From NCBI RefSeq assembly GCF_044068515.1, contig NZ_JBIPKI010000005.1, positions 21,443-85,442 on the forward strand: DNA of 64,000 bases, in the 5' to 3' direction. The notes under the pieces are model-generated. The model was given only the letters and a program-made list of their open reading frames with translations. It was not told where the DNA came from and made no database searches. The stretch comes from Desulfurivibrio sp044068515 (lineage in GTDB: Bacteria; Desulfobacterota; Desulfobulbia; Desulfobulbales; Desulfurivibrionaceae). Position 1 is the stretch's first letter. Each line of letters begins with the position of its first letter. Of this stretch, positions 25,426 through 33,290 are shown piece after piece. Both the position numbers and the translations under genes were made by a program.

Positions 25426-25913
25426 AAGCCGGATCTTTGCCCGGTTTGGCCGGACCCCTGACGCTTTTCTGGGCGCTTTTATTTTTTGACCAGTTGAGCA
25501 AGTGGTGGATCCGGGCCAATTTTGCCCTTTATGAAAGCCGGGAGATCATCCCCGGCTTTTTTAGCCTGGTATATTACACCAACACCGGCGCCGCCTTCGG
25601 TCTGCTGGCCGGGGAAAGCACCGCCTGGCGCCGCCTTTTCTTCATCGCGGCGGCCCTGCTGGCCCTGGTGCTGTTGACCTTGCTCTATCGCCACGTCCGG
25701 CACCAGGGCCGCCTCTATGTTTACGCCCTGGCCCTGATCGCCTCCGGGGCGGTGGGCAATCTGGTCGACCGGATCCTGGCCGGGGAGGTCACCGACTTTC
25801 TCGATTTCTACTGGGGGGCTTACCACTGGCCCGCCTTCAATGTGGCCGACAGCGCCATCACCGCGGGGGTACTGCTCTTTTTGCTGGCCTCCTGGCGCAG
25901 CGGCAGCAAGTAG
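25422..25913 (+). CDS. lspA: Lipoprotein signal peptidase LspA
   Basis: This 163-residue inner-membrane aspartyl protease cleaves the signal peptide of prolipoproteins. I take ATG 25422 in the ATGA overlap with ileS; a longer frame upstream is ileS in another frame. Four membrane helices are visible. Family boxes are DQLSKWWI, YTNTGAAFGLLAG, GAVGNLVDRILAGEVTDFLDF (first catalytic Asp) and PAFNVADSAITAGVLLF (second Asp). It would process the two lipoproteins encoded at 35183 and 36969. The ileS-lspA pairing is widely conserved. Confidence 0.96.
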   Translation: MKAGSLPGLAGPLTLFWALLFFDQLSKWWIRANFALYESREIIPGFFSLVYYTNTGAAFGLLAGESTAWRRLFFIAAALLALVLLTLLYRHVRHQGRLYVYALALIASGAVGNLVDRILAGEVTDFLDFYWGAYHWPAFNVADSAITAGVLLFLLASWRSGSK

Positions 25914-26048
25914 GCGTGGCCGGAAAAAATCAGCCGGCACCAGTCCCGGAGTCGCAATATCGTGCTAATTTAATTAATTTGCCTGAATTGCCCCGGCTGA
26001 GGCGCCCGGCCAAAGCCGGGCTCAATCCGCTCGAGGCGGGAGGTTGCT

Positions 26049-26993
26049 ATGCATAAAGGCGCTAAAACCGCGATCATGTTTCCCGGCCAGGGTTCGCAGT
26101 ATGTCGGCATGGGCCAGGATTTTCTGGCCGAGCATGGCGAAGCCCGCGACTTCTTGACCAGGGCCGCCGAGATCAGCGGCCTGCCGCTGGCCCGCCTCTG
26201 CCTGGAAGGCCCGGAAGAGGAACTGACCCGGACCCTCCATCTGCAGCCGGCCCTGACCGCGATCAACCTGATCTGCTGGCAGGCGGTGGACCGGGCCGGG
26301 ATCAAGGCCGATTTTTTCGTCGGTCACAGCCTGGGCGAATACGCCGCCCTGGCCGCCGCCGGAGTCCTGAGCTTTGACGATACGATTAGGCTGGTTACCC
26401 GGCGCGGCAGCCTGATGGAGCGGGAGGCGGCGGCCAATCCCGGCGCCATGGCGGCGCTGGTCAAGCTGGATATCGAGACGGTGCGAGAGATCGTAGCCGG
26501 CGCGACGGCCCAGGGCCGCCTGGCCATCGCCAACCATAATTCAGCCGCCCAGATCGTCATTTCCGGGGAGGCTCCGGCGGTGGCGGCAGCGGCGGCCCTG
26601 GCCAAGGAACAGGGGGGCAAAGCGATCCCTTTGAAAGTCAGCGGGGCCTGGCACAGCGAACTGATCCGCGGGGCAGTGACCGACTTTACCCAGGCCCTGG
26701 CCGCAGTGCCGGTGGCCGCCCCCCGGACCCCGATTCTGTTCAACGTCACCGCCGCCCCGGAACCCGACCCCGCCCGGATCAGGGAAATCATGGCCCGCCA
26801 GATTGCGGCCACCGTCCGCTGGTATGAAATCGTCCAGCGCCTGATGGCCGAAGATGTGCGGACTTTCATCGAGGTCGGACCCAAGACGGTTCTAAGCGGC
26901 CTGGTCAGGAAAATCATCCCCGCCGACTACGATTGCGCCATTCTCCAGGTCGACAGCCCCGCTACCCTGGCCGCTTGCCGCCAAGCTCTGTAG
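26049..26993 (+). CDS. fabD: Malonyl-CoA-ACP transacylase FabD
   Basis: FabD loads malonyl groups onto ACP for fatty acid synthesis. The 314 residues show MFPGQGSQYVGMG near the start, the nucleophile Ser in FVGHSLGEYAALAAAG near residue 97, the Arg-containing VTRRGSLMERE, and the catalytic His in SGAWHSELI near residue 200. The oxyanion region QVNVTAA-type reads ILFNVTAAPEPD, and the C-terminal block is FIEVGPKTVLSGLVRK. No other fab gene or acpP is in the window, so it is detached from the usual fab cluster. Confidence 0.95.
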   Translation: MHKGAKTAIMFPGQGSQYVGMGQDFLAEHGEARDFLTRAAEISGLPLARLCLEGPEEELTRTLHLQPALTAINLICWQAVDRAGIKADFFVGHSLGEYAALAAAGVLSFDDTIRLVTRRGSLMEREAAANPGAMAALVKLDIETVREIVAGATAQGRLAIANHNSAAQIVISGEAPAVAAAAALAKEQGGKAIPLKVSGAWHSELIRGAVTDFTQALAAVPVAAPRTPILFNVTAAPEPDPARIREIMARQIAATVRWYEIVQRLMAEDVRTFIEVGPKTVLSGLVRKIIPADYDCAILQVDSPATLAACRQAL

Positions 26994-27336
26994 TCGGCCA
27001 GGCAAGTCCTGGCAAACCTCCAGGCCCGGGCAGGCAAGGTGAACGCAACCGCCGACGGGAACCGGGTTTACAGCCTGCCGGTTCTGCCGCGCTGTCCCGC
27101 GGGCGCTGCTCGTCCCGGGAGGGGCGCCGGTCAACGTTTAGGTGCTTGACATCGCCCTTGCTTCCAAGTATGTTTGCCCGTTTCCGGGGAGTGGGTCCCG
27201 CGTTGCGGGGAACCTGCCTGTTGAGCCGCCGTTGAAGCGATTGTGGCGCATGGTTCGCGGCGGCGGCAGTTAAACCGTTTTTCTCTGTTACCATCGCCGG
27301 CTTTTTGGCGTTTTAGGGGAGTTTTTACCTTTAGCT
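26994..27336. other. fabD-ffh intergenic region with promoter
   Basis: 343 nt. The first part has GC-rich imperfect repeats after the fabD stop. A strong promoter sits at 27146-27174 (listed separately). The remaining ~155 nt would be a long untranslated leader for ffh. It contains a hairpin of GCCGCCG with CGGCGGC around 27222-27266. I checked for a 4.5S RNA (ffs) and did not find its conserved tetraloop motif. Confidence 0.5.
27146..27174 (+). promoter_or_regulatory. Sigma-70 type promoter for the ffh operon
   Basis: TTGACA at 27146-27151, a 17-base spacer, and TATGTT at 27169-27174. The -35 is a perfect consensus and the spacing is optimal. It points to the ffh-rpsP-khpA-rimM-trmD-rplS block, leaving a leader of roughly 155 nt. 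Confidence 0.7.
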
Positions 27337-28704
27337 ATGTTTGATAGTCTTTCCGATCGCCTGCAGGAAGTTTTCAAGAAGCTGCGCGGCCATGGCACCC
27401 TGAGCGAGGAGAATATCCAGGAGGCCCTCCGGGAGGTGCGGCTGGCCCTGCTCGAGGCCGATGTCAACTTCCGGGTGGTCAAGGATTTCATTGCCGCCGT
27501 CTCCGAGAAGGCGGTGGGCCGGGAGGTTCTGAAAAGCCTGGCCCCCGGTCAGCAGGTCATCAAGATCGTTCACCAGGAACTGGTGGAACTGCTGGGCGGC
27601 AGCAGCGTCGATCTCGATTTCGGCGGCCGCAAGCCGGTGGTGATCATGATGGTCGGCCTCCAGGGCTCGGGCAAGACCACCTCCAGCGGCAAGCTGGCCC
27701 GCCGGCTGCAAAAGGAGGGCAAGAAGCCTTACCTGGTGCCGGCCGATGTTTACCGGCCCGCCGCCATCGAGCAGTTGACGGTGCTGGCCGGCGAGCTGGG
27801 CCTGCCGGTCCATCCGTCCCAGACCGCGCAGGATCCGGTGGAAATCTGCCGCCAGGCGGTCTGGCGGGCCGGGGAAAAGGGCTGTGATACCCTGATTATC
27901 GATACCGCCGGGCGCCTCCATGTCGACCATGATCTGATGGAGGAACTGGGCCGGATAAAGTCCGCCCTCCAGCCGGCCGAAATTCTCCTGGTCGCCGACG
28001 CCATGACCGGCCAGGACGCCGTAGCGGTGGCGGAAAAATTTCACCAGGACCTCAGCCTGAGCGGGGTGGTTCTGACCAAGCTCGATGGTGATGCCCGCGG
28101 CGGCGCCGCCCTGTCGATCAAGAAGGCCACCGGCCGACCGATCAAGTTCGTCGGCCTGGGCGAGGGCCTGGACGCCTTGGAGGTTTTTCATCCCGACCGG
28201 ATGGCCTCGCGGATTCTGGGTATGGGCGATGTCCTGACCCTGATCGAAAAAGCCGAAGCGGCCATCGACAAGGAAAAGGCCGATGACCTGGCCCAGAAGA
28301 TCCGCCAGGACGGCTTTACTTTGGAGGATTTTCTCGACCAGATCAAACAGGTCCGCAAGATGGGCAGCCTGGAGCAGATCATGGGGATGATCCCCGGCAT
28401 GAACCGCTTCAAGCAACTCCAGAACGCGCCCAAGCCCGACGAACGGGAATTGGCCAAGGTGGAGGCGGTGATCAATTCGATGACCGCCAAGGAACGGCGC
28501 AACCACGCGATCATCAATGCTTCCCGCCGGCAGCGCATCGCCAGAGGCAGCGGCACCCAGGTTCAGGATGTCAACAAGGTGATCAAGAGCTACACCGAGA
28601 TGCTCAAGATGATGAAGAAGTTCCGCGGCAAGCCCGGCGGTCTCGGCGGCCTGGTGCCCGGCGGCAAGAAGAAACGCAAAAGACCCAAGGGATTGTTCCG
28701 CTAG
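27337..28704 (+). CDS. ffh: Signal recognition particle protein Ffh
   Basis: Ffh binds 4.5S RNA and signal sequences and targets ribosomes to FtsY. The 455 residues hold the N domain (1-~90), the G domain with GLQGSGKTTSSGKLARRL near residue 107, DVYRPAAIEQL, DTAGRLHVD and TKLDGDARGG. The Met-rich M domain includes MGSLEQIMGMIPGMNRF and SRRQRIARGSGTQVQDVN. The basic C-terminus KKKRKRPKGLFR is common. It heads a translation operon with rpsP immediately downstream, a widespread bacterial arrangement. Confidence 0.97.
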   Translation: MFDSLSDRLQEVFKKLRGHGTLSEENIQEALREVRLALLEADVNFRVVKDFIAAVSEKAVGREVLKSLAPGQQVIKIVHQELVELLGGSSVDLDFGGRKPVVIMMVGLQGSGKTTSSGKLARRLQKEGKKPYLVPADVYRPAAIEQLTVLAGELGLPVHPSQTAQDPVEICRQAVWRAGEKGCDTLIIDTAGRLHVDHDLMEELGRIKSALQPAEILLVADAMTGQDAVAVAEKFHQDLSLSGVVLTKLDGDARGGAALSIKKATGRPIKFVGLGEGLDALEVFHPDRMASRILGMGDVLTLIEKAEAAIDKEKADDLAQKIRQDGFTLEDFLDQIKQVRKMGSLEQIMGMIPGMNRFKQLQNAPKPDERELAKVEAVINSMTAKERRNHAIINASRRQRIARGSGTQVQDVNKVIKSYTEMLKMMKKFRGKPGGLGGLVPGGKKKRKRPKGLFR

Positions 28705-28818
28705 ATCATTTTTTAATTTAACCGTTGCGAAGAAAAGGGAAGAGTTTCCCGCAAACGATCACCGGTGCCCGCAGCCGCGGGCGGAGATCGTTTGAGCCCA
28801 ACAATCAAGGAGGCACAA

Positions 28819-29073
28819 ATGGCAGTACGCATTCGCCTGACCCGCATGGGCAGGAAAAAGAAGCCCTTTTACCGGATCGTGGTGGCGGATTCCGAGGCCA
28901 AGCGCGATGGCCGTTTTCTGGAAGTGGTCGGCACCTATGACCCCATGCAGAAGCCGGCGGCGGTAGTGGTCAAGCAGGACCGGGTTGCCGACTGGCTCTC
29001 CCGGGGGGCCAAGCCCACCGATACGGTGCGCAGCCTGCTGAAGGGCGCCCAGGCTCCGGCCGCGGCGGAATAA
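28819..29073 (+). CDS. rpsP: 30S ribosomal protein S16
   Basis: This 84-residue protein has the invariant S16 beginning MAVRIRLTRMGRKKKPFYRI and VVADSEAKRDGRFLEVVGTY. It also has VVKQDRVADWLSRGAKPTDTV. S16 binds 16S rRNA early in 30S assembly. ATG 28819 is preceded by CAAGGAGG, which rules out the longer upstream frame. It is second in the ffh operon, four bases before khpA. Confidence 0.97.
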   Translation: MAVRIRLTRMGRKKKPFYRIVVADSEAKRDGRFLEVVGTYDPMQKPAAVVVKQDRVADWLSRGAKPTDTVRSLLKGAQAPAAAE

Positions 29074-29077
29074 GACG

Positions 29078-29305
29078 ATGCAGGATCTGGTTGCCTTCGT
29101 TGCCCGGGGCCTGGTGGATCGTCCTGATGCGGTAACGGTTTCCGCCGCCGAGCATGATGATGCCCTGGTGCTGGAGCTGCGGGTGGCCAAGGAAGATCTG
29201 GGCAAGGTGATCGGTCGCCAGGGCCGGACGGCTAGAGCCATGCGGGTTTTGCTCAACGCTGTTGCTCCCGAGCAGCGCAAGGTGCGCCTGGAAATCATGG
29301 AGTAG
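29078..29305 (+). CDS. khpA: KH-domain RNA-binding protein KhpA (YlqC)
   Basis: This 75-residue single KH-domain protein has LVAFVARGLVDRPDAVTV followed by the KH signature GKVIGRQGRTARAMRVLL. In many bacteria KhpA pairs with a KhpB partner and binds mRNA and sRNA. The gene is almost always between rpsP and rimM, as here. It starts with ATG 29078, four bases after the rpsP stop. No khpB is in the window. Confidence 0.93.
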   Translation: MQDLVAFVARGLVDRPDAVTVSAAEHDDALVLELRVAKEDLGKVIGRQGRTARAMRVLLNAVAPEQRKVRLEIME

Positions 29306-29409
29306 CGGCAAAATTCCGGCGGCAGCAGGGCTTATGGCCCCGCTGAGACGCTCGGGCAAATCCGTGGTTCCGCCGGACATTTACTCCTCGGGCCCGATGG
29401 GCGGTTAAG

Positions 29410-29958
29410 ATGCGGATTCGATTTACCGGAGCCCGGCGGGGCGACCTGGTGGAGATCGGCAAAATCGTCAAACCCCAAGGGGTTAAGGGAGAATTAAAGA
29501 TTATTCCCTTTGCCGGCGGCGGTGATTTTCCGGCGGACAGCGAGCTCTTTCTCCTCGATGCTTCCGGCCGGGCGCGTTCTTATCATCTGCTGGCCGCCCG
29601 GGCCCGGGCCGAGGCCGTCATTGCCCGGCTGGCCGGAGTCGATGACCGGGGCGGGGCCGAGGCTTTGCGCGGCCTGGTGGTGGCGGTGGCCCTGGCTGAC
29701 CTGCCGCCGCTGGCGGCCGATGAGATATACTGGCATCAGCTGGACGGCTTGCCGGCCCGCACCAGCGATGGCCGGGAAATCGGCACGGTGCGGGACTTCC
29801 TGCTCACAGGGGCCCGGCCGATCCTGGTGATCGTTGACGAGGCGGGCCGTGAGTACCTGGTGCCGGCCCATGAAGAATTTATGACCATCCAAGGCGGAGC
29901 GGCCGCGGAGGCGGCCTGGTTGCGGCTGACCCCGCCCCCCGGCCTCCTGGATTTGTAG
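29410..29958 (+). CDS. rimM: Ribosome maturation factor RimM
   Basis: RimM helps assemble the 30S head and binds S19. The 182 residues comprise the N-terminal RimM domain (LVEIGKIVKPQGVKGELKI, which holds the typical G-x-x-GVKGE loop) and a C-terminal PRC-barrel. In the barrel are DEIYWHQLDGLPA, GTVRDFLLTGARPILVI and YLVPAHEEFMTI. ATG 29410 adds about ten residues before the conserved start; an internal GTG at 29451 is an alternative. It sits between khpA and trmD. Confidence 0.94.
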   Translation: MRIRFTGARRGDLVEIGKIVKPQGVKGELKIIPFAGGGDFPADSELFLLDASGRARSYHLLAARARAEAVIARLAGVDDRGGAEALRGLVVAVALADLPPLAADEIYWHQLDGLPARTSDGREIGTVRDFLLTGARPILVIVDEAGREYLVPAHEEFMTIQGGAAAEAAWLRLTPPPGLLDL

Positions 29959-30061
29959 GGGTGGAGAGTCCCGCATCTGCGGGCGATTGCTCCCCAACGG
30001 GAACCCGAGGGATTTTTGGGAGCTGCTGGTCTGAATCTGCCGCCCTGTCGCACGTTTACGG
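29959..30061 (+). repeat. Degenerate 3'-end hairpin element after rimM
   Basis: Shortly after the rimM stop the sequence has CCCGCATCTGCGGGCGATTG, then GGGAGCTGCTGG and GAATCTGCCGCC, in the same order as the family core. A paired inner stem (GCTCCC with GGGAGC) survives, while the outer arms have decayed. It ends near the GTTTAC found in other copies. Confidence is lower because pairing is partial. Confidence 0.5.
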
Positions 30062-30126
30062 TTGGCTGAAGGTAATGATGGTTCCTGCTCGGGCGACCGG
30101 GAAAAGGAGCCGGGAAACGGATTACG

Positions 30127-30933
30127 GTGCGTTTTGATATTCTGACGATTTTACCGGATTTTTTCGGTTCCCCCCTCGCCGAAGGGATGATCCGGCGGGC
30201 GCTGCAGGATGGCCTGGTCAGCGTCAACATTCATAATATCCGGGACTTTGCCGAGGATCGGCACGCCATGACCGATGACCGGCCCTTCGGGGGCGGGGAG
30301 GGCATGGTGATGAAGCCCGAACCTTTGGCCGCGGCCGTGCGTCATGTCCGGGCGGCGGCGCCGGCGGCCCGGGTGGTCCTGCTCAGCCCCCAGGGCCGGA
30401 CCCTGAACCAGGAAATTGCCGCCGACCTGGCCGGTGAGGAGCAGCTGATTCTGGTCTGCGGCCGTTACGAAGGGGTTGATGAACGTTTCCGGGCCGCCTA
30501 TGTCGACCGGGAAGTCTCCATCGGAGATTATATTCTCACCGGCGGCGAACCGGCGGCCCTGGTCCTGCTAGATTGCCTGATTCGCCTGCTGCCCGGGGTC
30601 TTGGGCTGCGGTGATTCGGCCGAGAATGATACTTTCAGTCCGGGCAGCCGGGGCGGCCTGAAATACCCCCAATACACCCGGCCCCGGGTTTTTGAGGGCA
30701 TGGCGGTGCCGGAGATCCTGCTTTCCGGCGATCATGCCGCCATTGCCGCCTGGCGGTTTTGCGAGGCGGTGCGGCGGACCATGGAACGGCGGCCGGAATT
30801 ACTGGCGGCGGCCGACTTCAGCCCGGCGGAACGCAAACTGTTGGCCCGTCATGGTTTGCTGCCGGTGGCCCAGCGGGTGAACCCGCTCCGACCGGCGCCG
30901 GCAGCGCCGACAGCCGGCCCGGAGGAGAAATGA
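30127..30933 (+). CDS. trmD: tRNA (guanine37-N1)-methyltransferase TrmD
   Basis: TrmD forms m1G37, which prevents frameshifting. The 268 residues start with GTG 30127 and the typical RFDILTILPDFF. The knotted SPOUT site is VCGRYEGVDERF, EVSIGDYILTGGEPAALVL and SAENDTFSPGSRGGLKYPQYTRP, where the family has a conserved Asp and the linker to the C-terminal domain. The end overlaps the next methyltransferase gene by four bases. It forms part of the rpsP-rimM-trmD-rplS cluster. Confidence 0.96.
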   Translation: MRFDILTILPDFFGSPLAEGMIRRALQDGLVSVNIHNIRDFAEDRHAMTDDRPFGGGEGMVMKPEPLAAAVRHVRAAAPAARVVLLSPQGRTLNQEIAADLAGEEQLILVCGRYEGVDERFRAAYVDREVSIGDYILTGGEPAALVLLDCLIRLLPGVLGCGDSAENDTFSPGSRGGLKYPQYTRPRVFEGMAVPEILLSGDHAAIAAWRFCEAVRRTMERRPELLAAADFSPAERKLLARHGLLPVAQRVNPLRPAPAAPTAGPEEK

Positions 30934-31541
30934 TGACCGGAGCAGGCGGGAACGACGAAGCGGTGGAGGTTTCCGCCGGGGCGCAGACGGGAGCTTTACT
31001 GGATGTCGCCCTGGTCCACTATCCGGTGCTGAACCGGCAGGGCGAGGTGATCGGTTCGGCGGTCACCAATCTGGATATTCATGATATCGCCAGAACCGCC
31101 CGCACCTACGGTGTCAGGCGGTATTATCTGGTTACGCCGTACGAGGATCAGCAGCGCCTGGTGGCCGAACTGCTGGCTCACTGGCTTACCGGCCGGGGTG
31201 GAAAACTTAACCCGGCCCGCAAGACCGCCCTGGAACTGGTAAGGGTGGTGCCGGATTTGGCCGCCCTTTATGAGCAGGTTTCCGCGGCCCGGGCCCAGCG
31301 GCCGCTGATTTTGGCGACCAGCGCCAGGGACCAGGCCGCCAGGATGGATTATGGCCAGGCCCGGCAGCAACTGGCGGTGGGTAAGCCCGCCCTGATACTG
31401 CTGGGTACGGCCTGGGGGCTGGCTCCGGCGGCCCTGGCGGGGGTGGATGCCTTCCTGCCGCCGATCAGCGGTGGTGGCGATTACAACCACTTGCCGGTCC
31501 GCGCCGCCGCCGCCATAACCCTCGACCGCCTTTGTCGCTGA
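30930..31541 (+). CDS. Second SPOUT RNA methyltransferase downstream of trmD
   Basis: 203 residues from ATG 30930, overlapping the trmD stop. A second ATG at 30933 has better spacing to GGAGGAG. It matches the family of SAM-dependent RNA methyltransferases related to Thermotoga TM1570: VALVHYPVLNRQGEVIGSAV, TNLDIHDIARTARTYGVRRY, and the C-terminal knot LILLGTAWGLAPAAL with PPISGGGDYNHLPVRAAAAI. The RNA target of this family is not established to my knowledge. Insertion between trmD and rplS is a known arrangement in deltaproteobacteria and Thermotoga. It suggests a tRNA or rRNA modification linked to ribosome supply. Confidence 0.88.
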   Translation: MMTGAGGNDEAVEVSAGAQTGALLDVALVHYPVLNRQGEVIGSAVTNLDIHDIARTARTYGVRRYYLVTPYEDQQRLVAELLAHWLTGRGGKLNPARKTALELVRVVPDLAALYEQVSAARAQRPLILATSARDQAARMDYGQARQQLAVGKPALILLGTAWGLAPAALAGVDAFLPPISGGGDYNHLPVRAAAAITLDRLCR

Positions 31542-31552
31542 GGACCGGCCGG

Positions 31553-31579
31553 GGGCCGGACGACCCGAAGGTCCGGCCC
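31553..31579 (+). terminator. GC hairpin before rplS
   Basis: GGGCCGGA (31553-31560) pairs with TCCGGCCC (31572-31579) over an 11-base loop, shortly after the methyltransferase stop. T-rich sequence follows only loosely (TTTAGATAGTTTTAC at about 31591-31605). It could be an attenuator between trmD and rplS or a leader structure for L19. Confidence 0.4.
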
Positions 31580-31661
31580 GGCCTCCAGGCTTTAGATAGT
31601 TTTACTCCATAAAATTTGCACCTTGTCCCTTGAACCTTGAACCTGATAAAGAGGAACAGTA

Positions 31662-32009
31662 ATGAACGCGATTGCCCAGATTGAACAGGAACAGATGCGC
31701 CACGATCACCCGGAGTTCCGGCCCGGCGATTCCGTCAAGGTCCATTTTCGGATCATTGAAGGCACCAAGGAGCGGCTCCAGGTTTTCCAGGGCGTGGTAA
31801 TCCGGCGCCGGCGCGGCACCATGGGGGCCAGCGTTACCGTCCGCAAAGTATCCCACGGAGTCGGGGTCGAAAAGACCTTCGCCCTGCACTCGCCCCAAGT
31901 GGAGAAGATCGAACTGGTCAGCCACGGCCGGGTGCGCCGTTCACGGCTCTACTACCTCCGCAACCTGCGGGGCAAGGCGGCCAGGATTCGTGAACGCGAC
32001 CTCAATTAG
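31662..32009 (+). CDS. rplS: 50S ribosomal protein L19
   Basis: The 115 residues match L19, at the 30S-50S interface. Typical blocks are RPGDSVKVHFRIIEGTKERL, QVFQGVVIRRRR, SHGVGVEKTFALHSP and GRVRRSRLYYLRNLRGKAAR. It starts at ATG 31662 after AGAGGAACAG. It is the last ribosomal gene of the ffh-trmD block, followed by rnhB and yraN as in many genomes. Confidence 0.97.
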   Translation: MNAIAQIEQEQMRHDHPEFRPGDSVKVHFRIIEGTKERLQVFQGVVIRRRRGTMGASVTVRKVSHGVGVEKTFALHSPQVEKIELVSHGRVRRSRLYYLRNLRGKAARIRERDLN

Positions 32010-32104
32010 CAGCTGAACGGCCGGCGACCGGCAGCGGTGCTCAGCTTGGCCGCCGCCGGCCGGCAGTCCTTTAAAACTCGTAAATCCGCGGGTTACTGGC
32101 GTTG

Positions 32105-32803
32105 GTGAAAGGTTGTACCAGCAAAGGCAGGCGGCCGGGCGGGGGGAAAGTTCTCCTGGCGGCCGGGGCGGTTTCCGATGCCCTGGCCTTCGAGCGCTCT
32201 TTGTGGAAGCAGGGTTACCGCTTGGTGGCCGGAACTGACGAGGCCGGGCGCGGGCCCCTGGCCGGGCCGGTGGTGGCCGCCTGCGTTATCCTGCCCCGGG
32301 CCTGCGACGTCAGCCGCTTGCGGGACTCCAAGCAGCTTGCTCCCCGCCGGCGCCGGGAGCTGGCGGCGGAAATTTCCGCCCTGGCCGGAGTTTATCTGGG
32401 CCTGGGGGTGGTGTCGGCGGCCGAAATTGACCGGCTCAATATCCTCCAGGCTTCCCTGCTGGCGATGAAGAAGGCGGTGGAAACCCTGGCCGCCGGGGCC
32501 GGCGGTTGCCTGCCCGATTTTTTGCTGGTGGACGGCAAGTTTCAGGTTCCCCTGGCCCTGCCCCAGCAGGCCCTGGTCAAGGGTGATTCCCGCAGCGCTT
32601 CCATCGCCGCCGCTTCCATCGTCGCCAAGGTGCGGCGGGACCGGATCATGGCAGAGTATCATCTTCAATATCCCCAGTATAATTTCATCCGCCACCAGGG
32701 CTACGGCACCGCCGAACACCTCCGCCTGTTGCGGGAGCATGGTCCTTGCCCCATTCACCGGCTAAGTTTCAAGCCGGTCAACCACTGCCGGCAGGGCCGT
32801 TAA
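32105..32803 (+). CDS. rnhB: Ribonuclease HII
   Basis: RNase HII cuts RNA in RNA/DNA hybrids and at single ribonucleotides. About 232 residues. The D-E pair sits in AGTDEAGRGPLAGPVVAACV near residue 45. Other blocks are RDSKQLAPRRRREL, LLVDGKFQVPL, KGDSRSASIAAASIVAKV (family Ser/Ala-rich block) and YGTAEHLRLLREHGPCPIHR. The start is uncertain: GTG 32105 or TTG 32102, neither with a good ribosome site. A ~35-residue N-terminal extension precedes the family start. YraN follows two bases after the stop. Confidence 0.93.
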   Translation: MKGCTSKGRRPGGGKVLLAAGAVSDALAFERSLWKQGYRLVAGTDEAGRGPLAGPVVAACVILPRACDVSRLRDSKQLAPRRRRELAAEISALAGVYLGLGVVSAAEIDRLNILQASLLAMKKAVETLAAGAGGCLPDFLLVDGKFQVPLALPQQALVKGDSRSASIAAASIVAKVRRDRIMAEYHLQYPQYNFIRHQGYGTAEHLRLLREHGPCPIHRLSFKPVNHCRQGR

Positions 32804-32805
32804 GG

Positions 32806-33168
32806 ATGACCCGCCAGCGGCAGGGTCTGGGGCGGCGGGGCGAGGAACTGGCCTGCGCCCATCTCGCAGCAGCCGGTTATCGCATCCTGGCCCGCAATTA
32901 TCGCACCCGGGCGGCCGAACTCGATATCGTGGCCCAGCACCGGGACGAGCTGGTCTTTGTCGAGGTCAAGACCCGCAGCAGCGATGCCTACGGTTCTCCG
33001 CTAGAGGCGGTGACCCGGCAGAAACAGGCCAAAATTGCCCTGGCGGCCAGTGAATACCTGCTGCGGGAAAGCGCCGGCCGGGCGGCGGCCCGTTTTGACG
33101 TGGTGGCGGTATCCTTCGCCGGCGGCAAACCGGCCGTCGAGCACATCAAAAATGCCTTTGAGCTCTGA
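32806..33168 (+). CDS. yraN: YraN/UPF0102 nuclease-like protein
   Basis: 120 residues from ATG 32806, two bases after the rnhB stop; TAAGGATG provides the ribosome site context. The restriction-endonuclease-like fold is shown by GRRGEELACAHLAAAGY, RILARNYRTRAAELDIVAQH (E-x-D) and LVFVEVKTRSS (E-x-K). The biological role of the family is not settled. Its position after rnhB is highly conserved across bacteria and suggests a nucleic-acid maintenance task. Confidence 0.93.
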   Translation: MTRQRQGLGRRGEELACAHLAAAGYRILARNYRTRAAELDIVAQHRDELVFVEVKTRSSDAYGSPLEAVTRQKQAKIALAASEYLLRESAGRAAARFDVVAVSFAGGKPAVEHIKNAFEL

Positions 33169-33290
33169 CAGCCAGGTCGAAACCCTTAAACTGTTTTGGG
33201 CAGCAAGGCCCAAACCACAAGCCCCTCAGGGGGTTCGGCCCTCGGCATGATTTCCGGCGGCGCCGACTCCCAACCGGTGGAATTACCTTG

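Noticed and set aside
26994..27336. 4.5S RNA (ffs) gene before ffh
   Set aside because: The conserved GGAA tetraloop region with flanking motif (GGTCAGG..AGCAGCC type) is missing.
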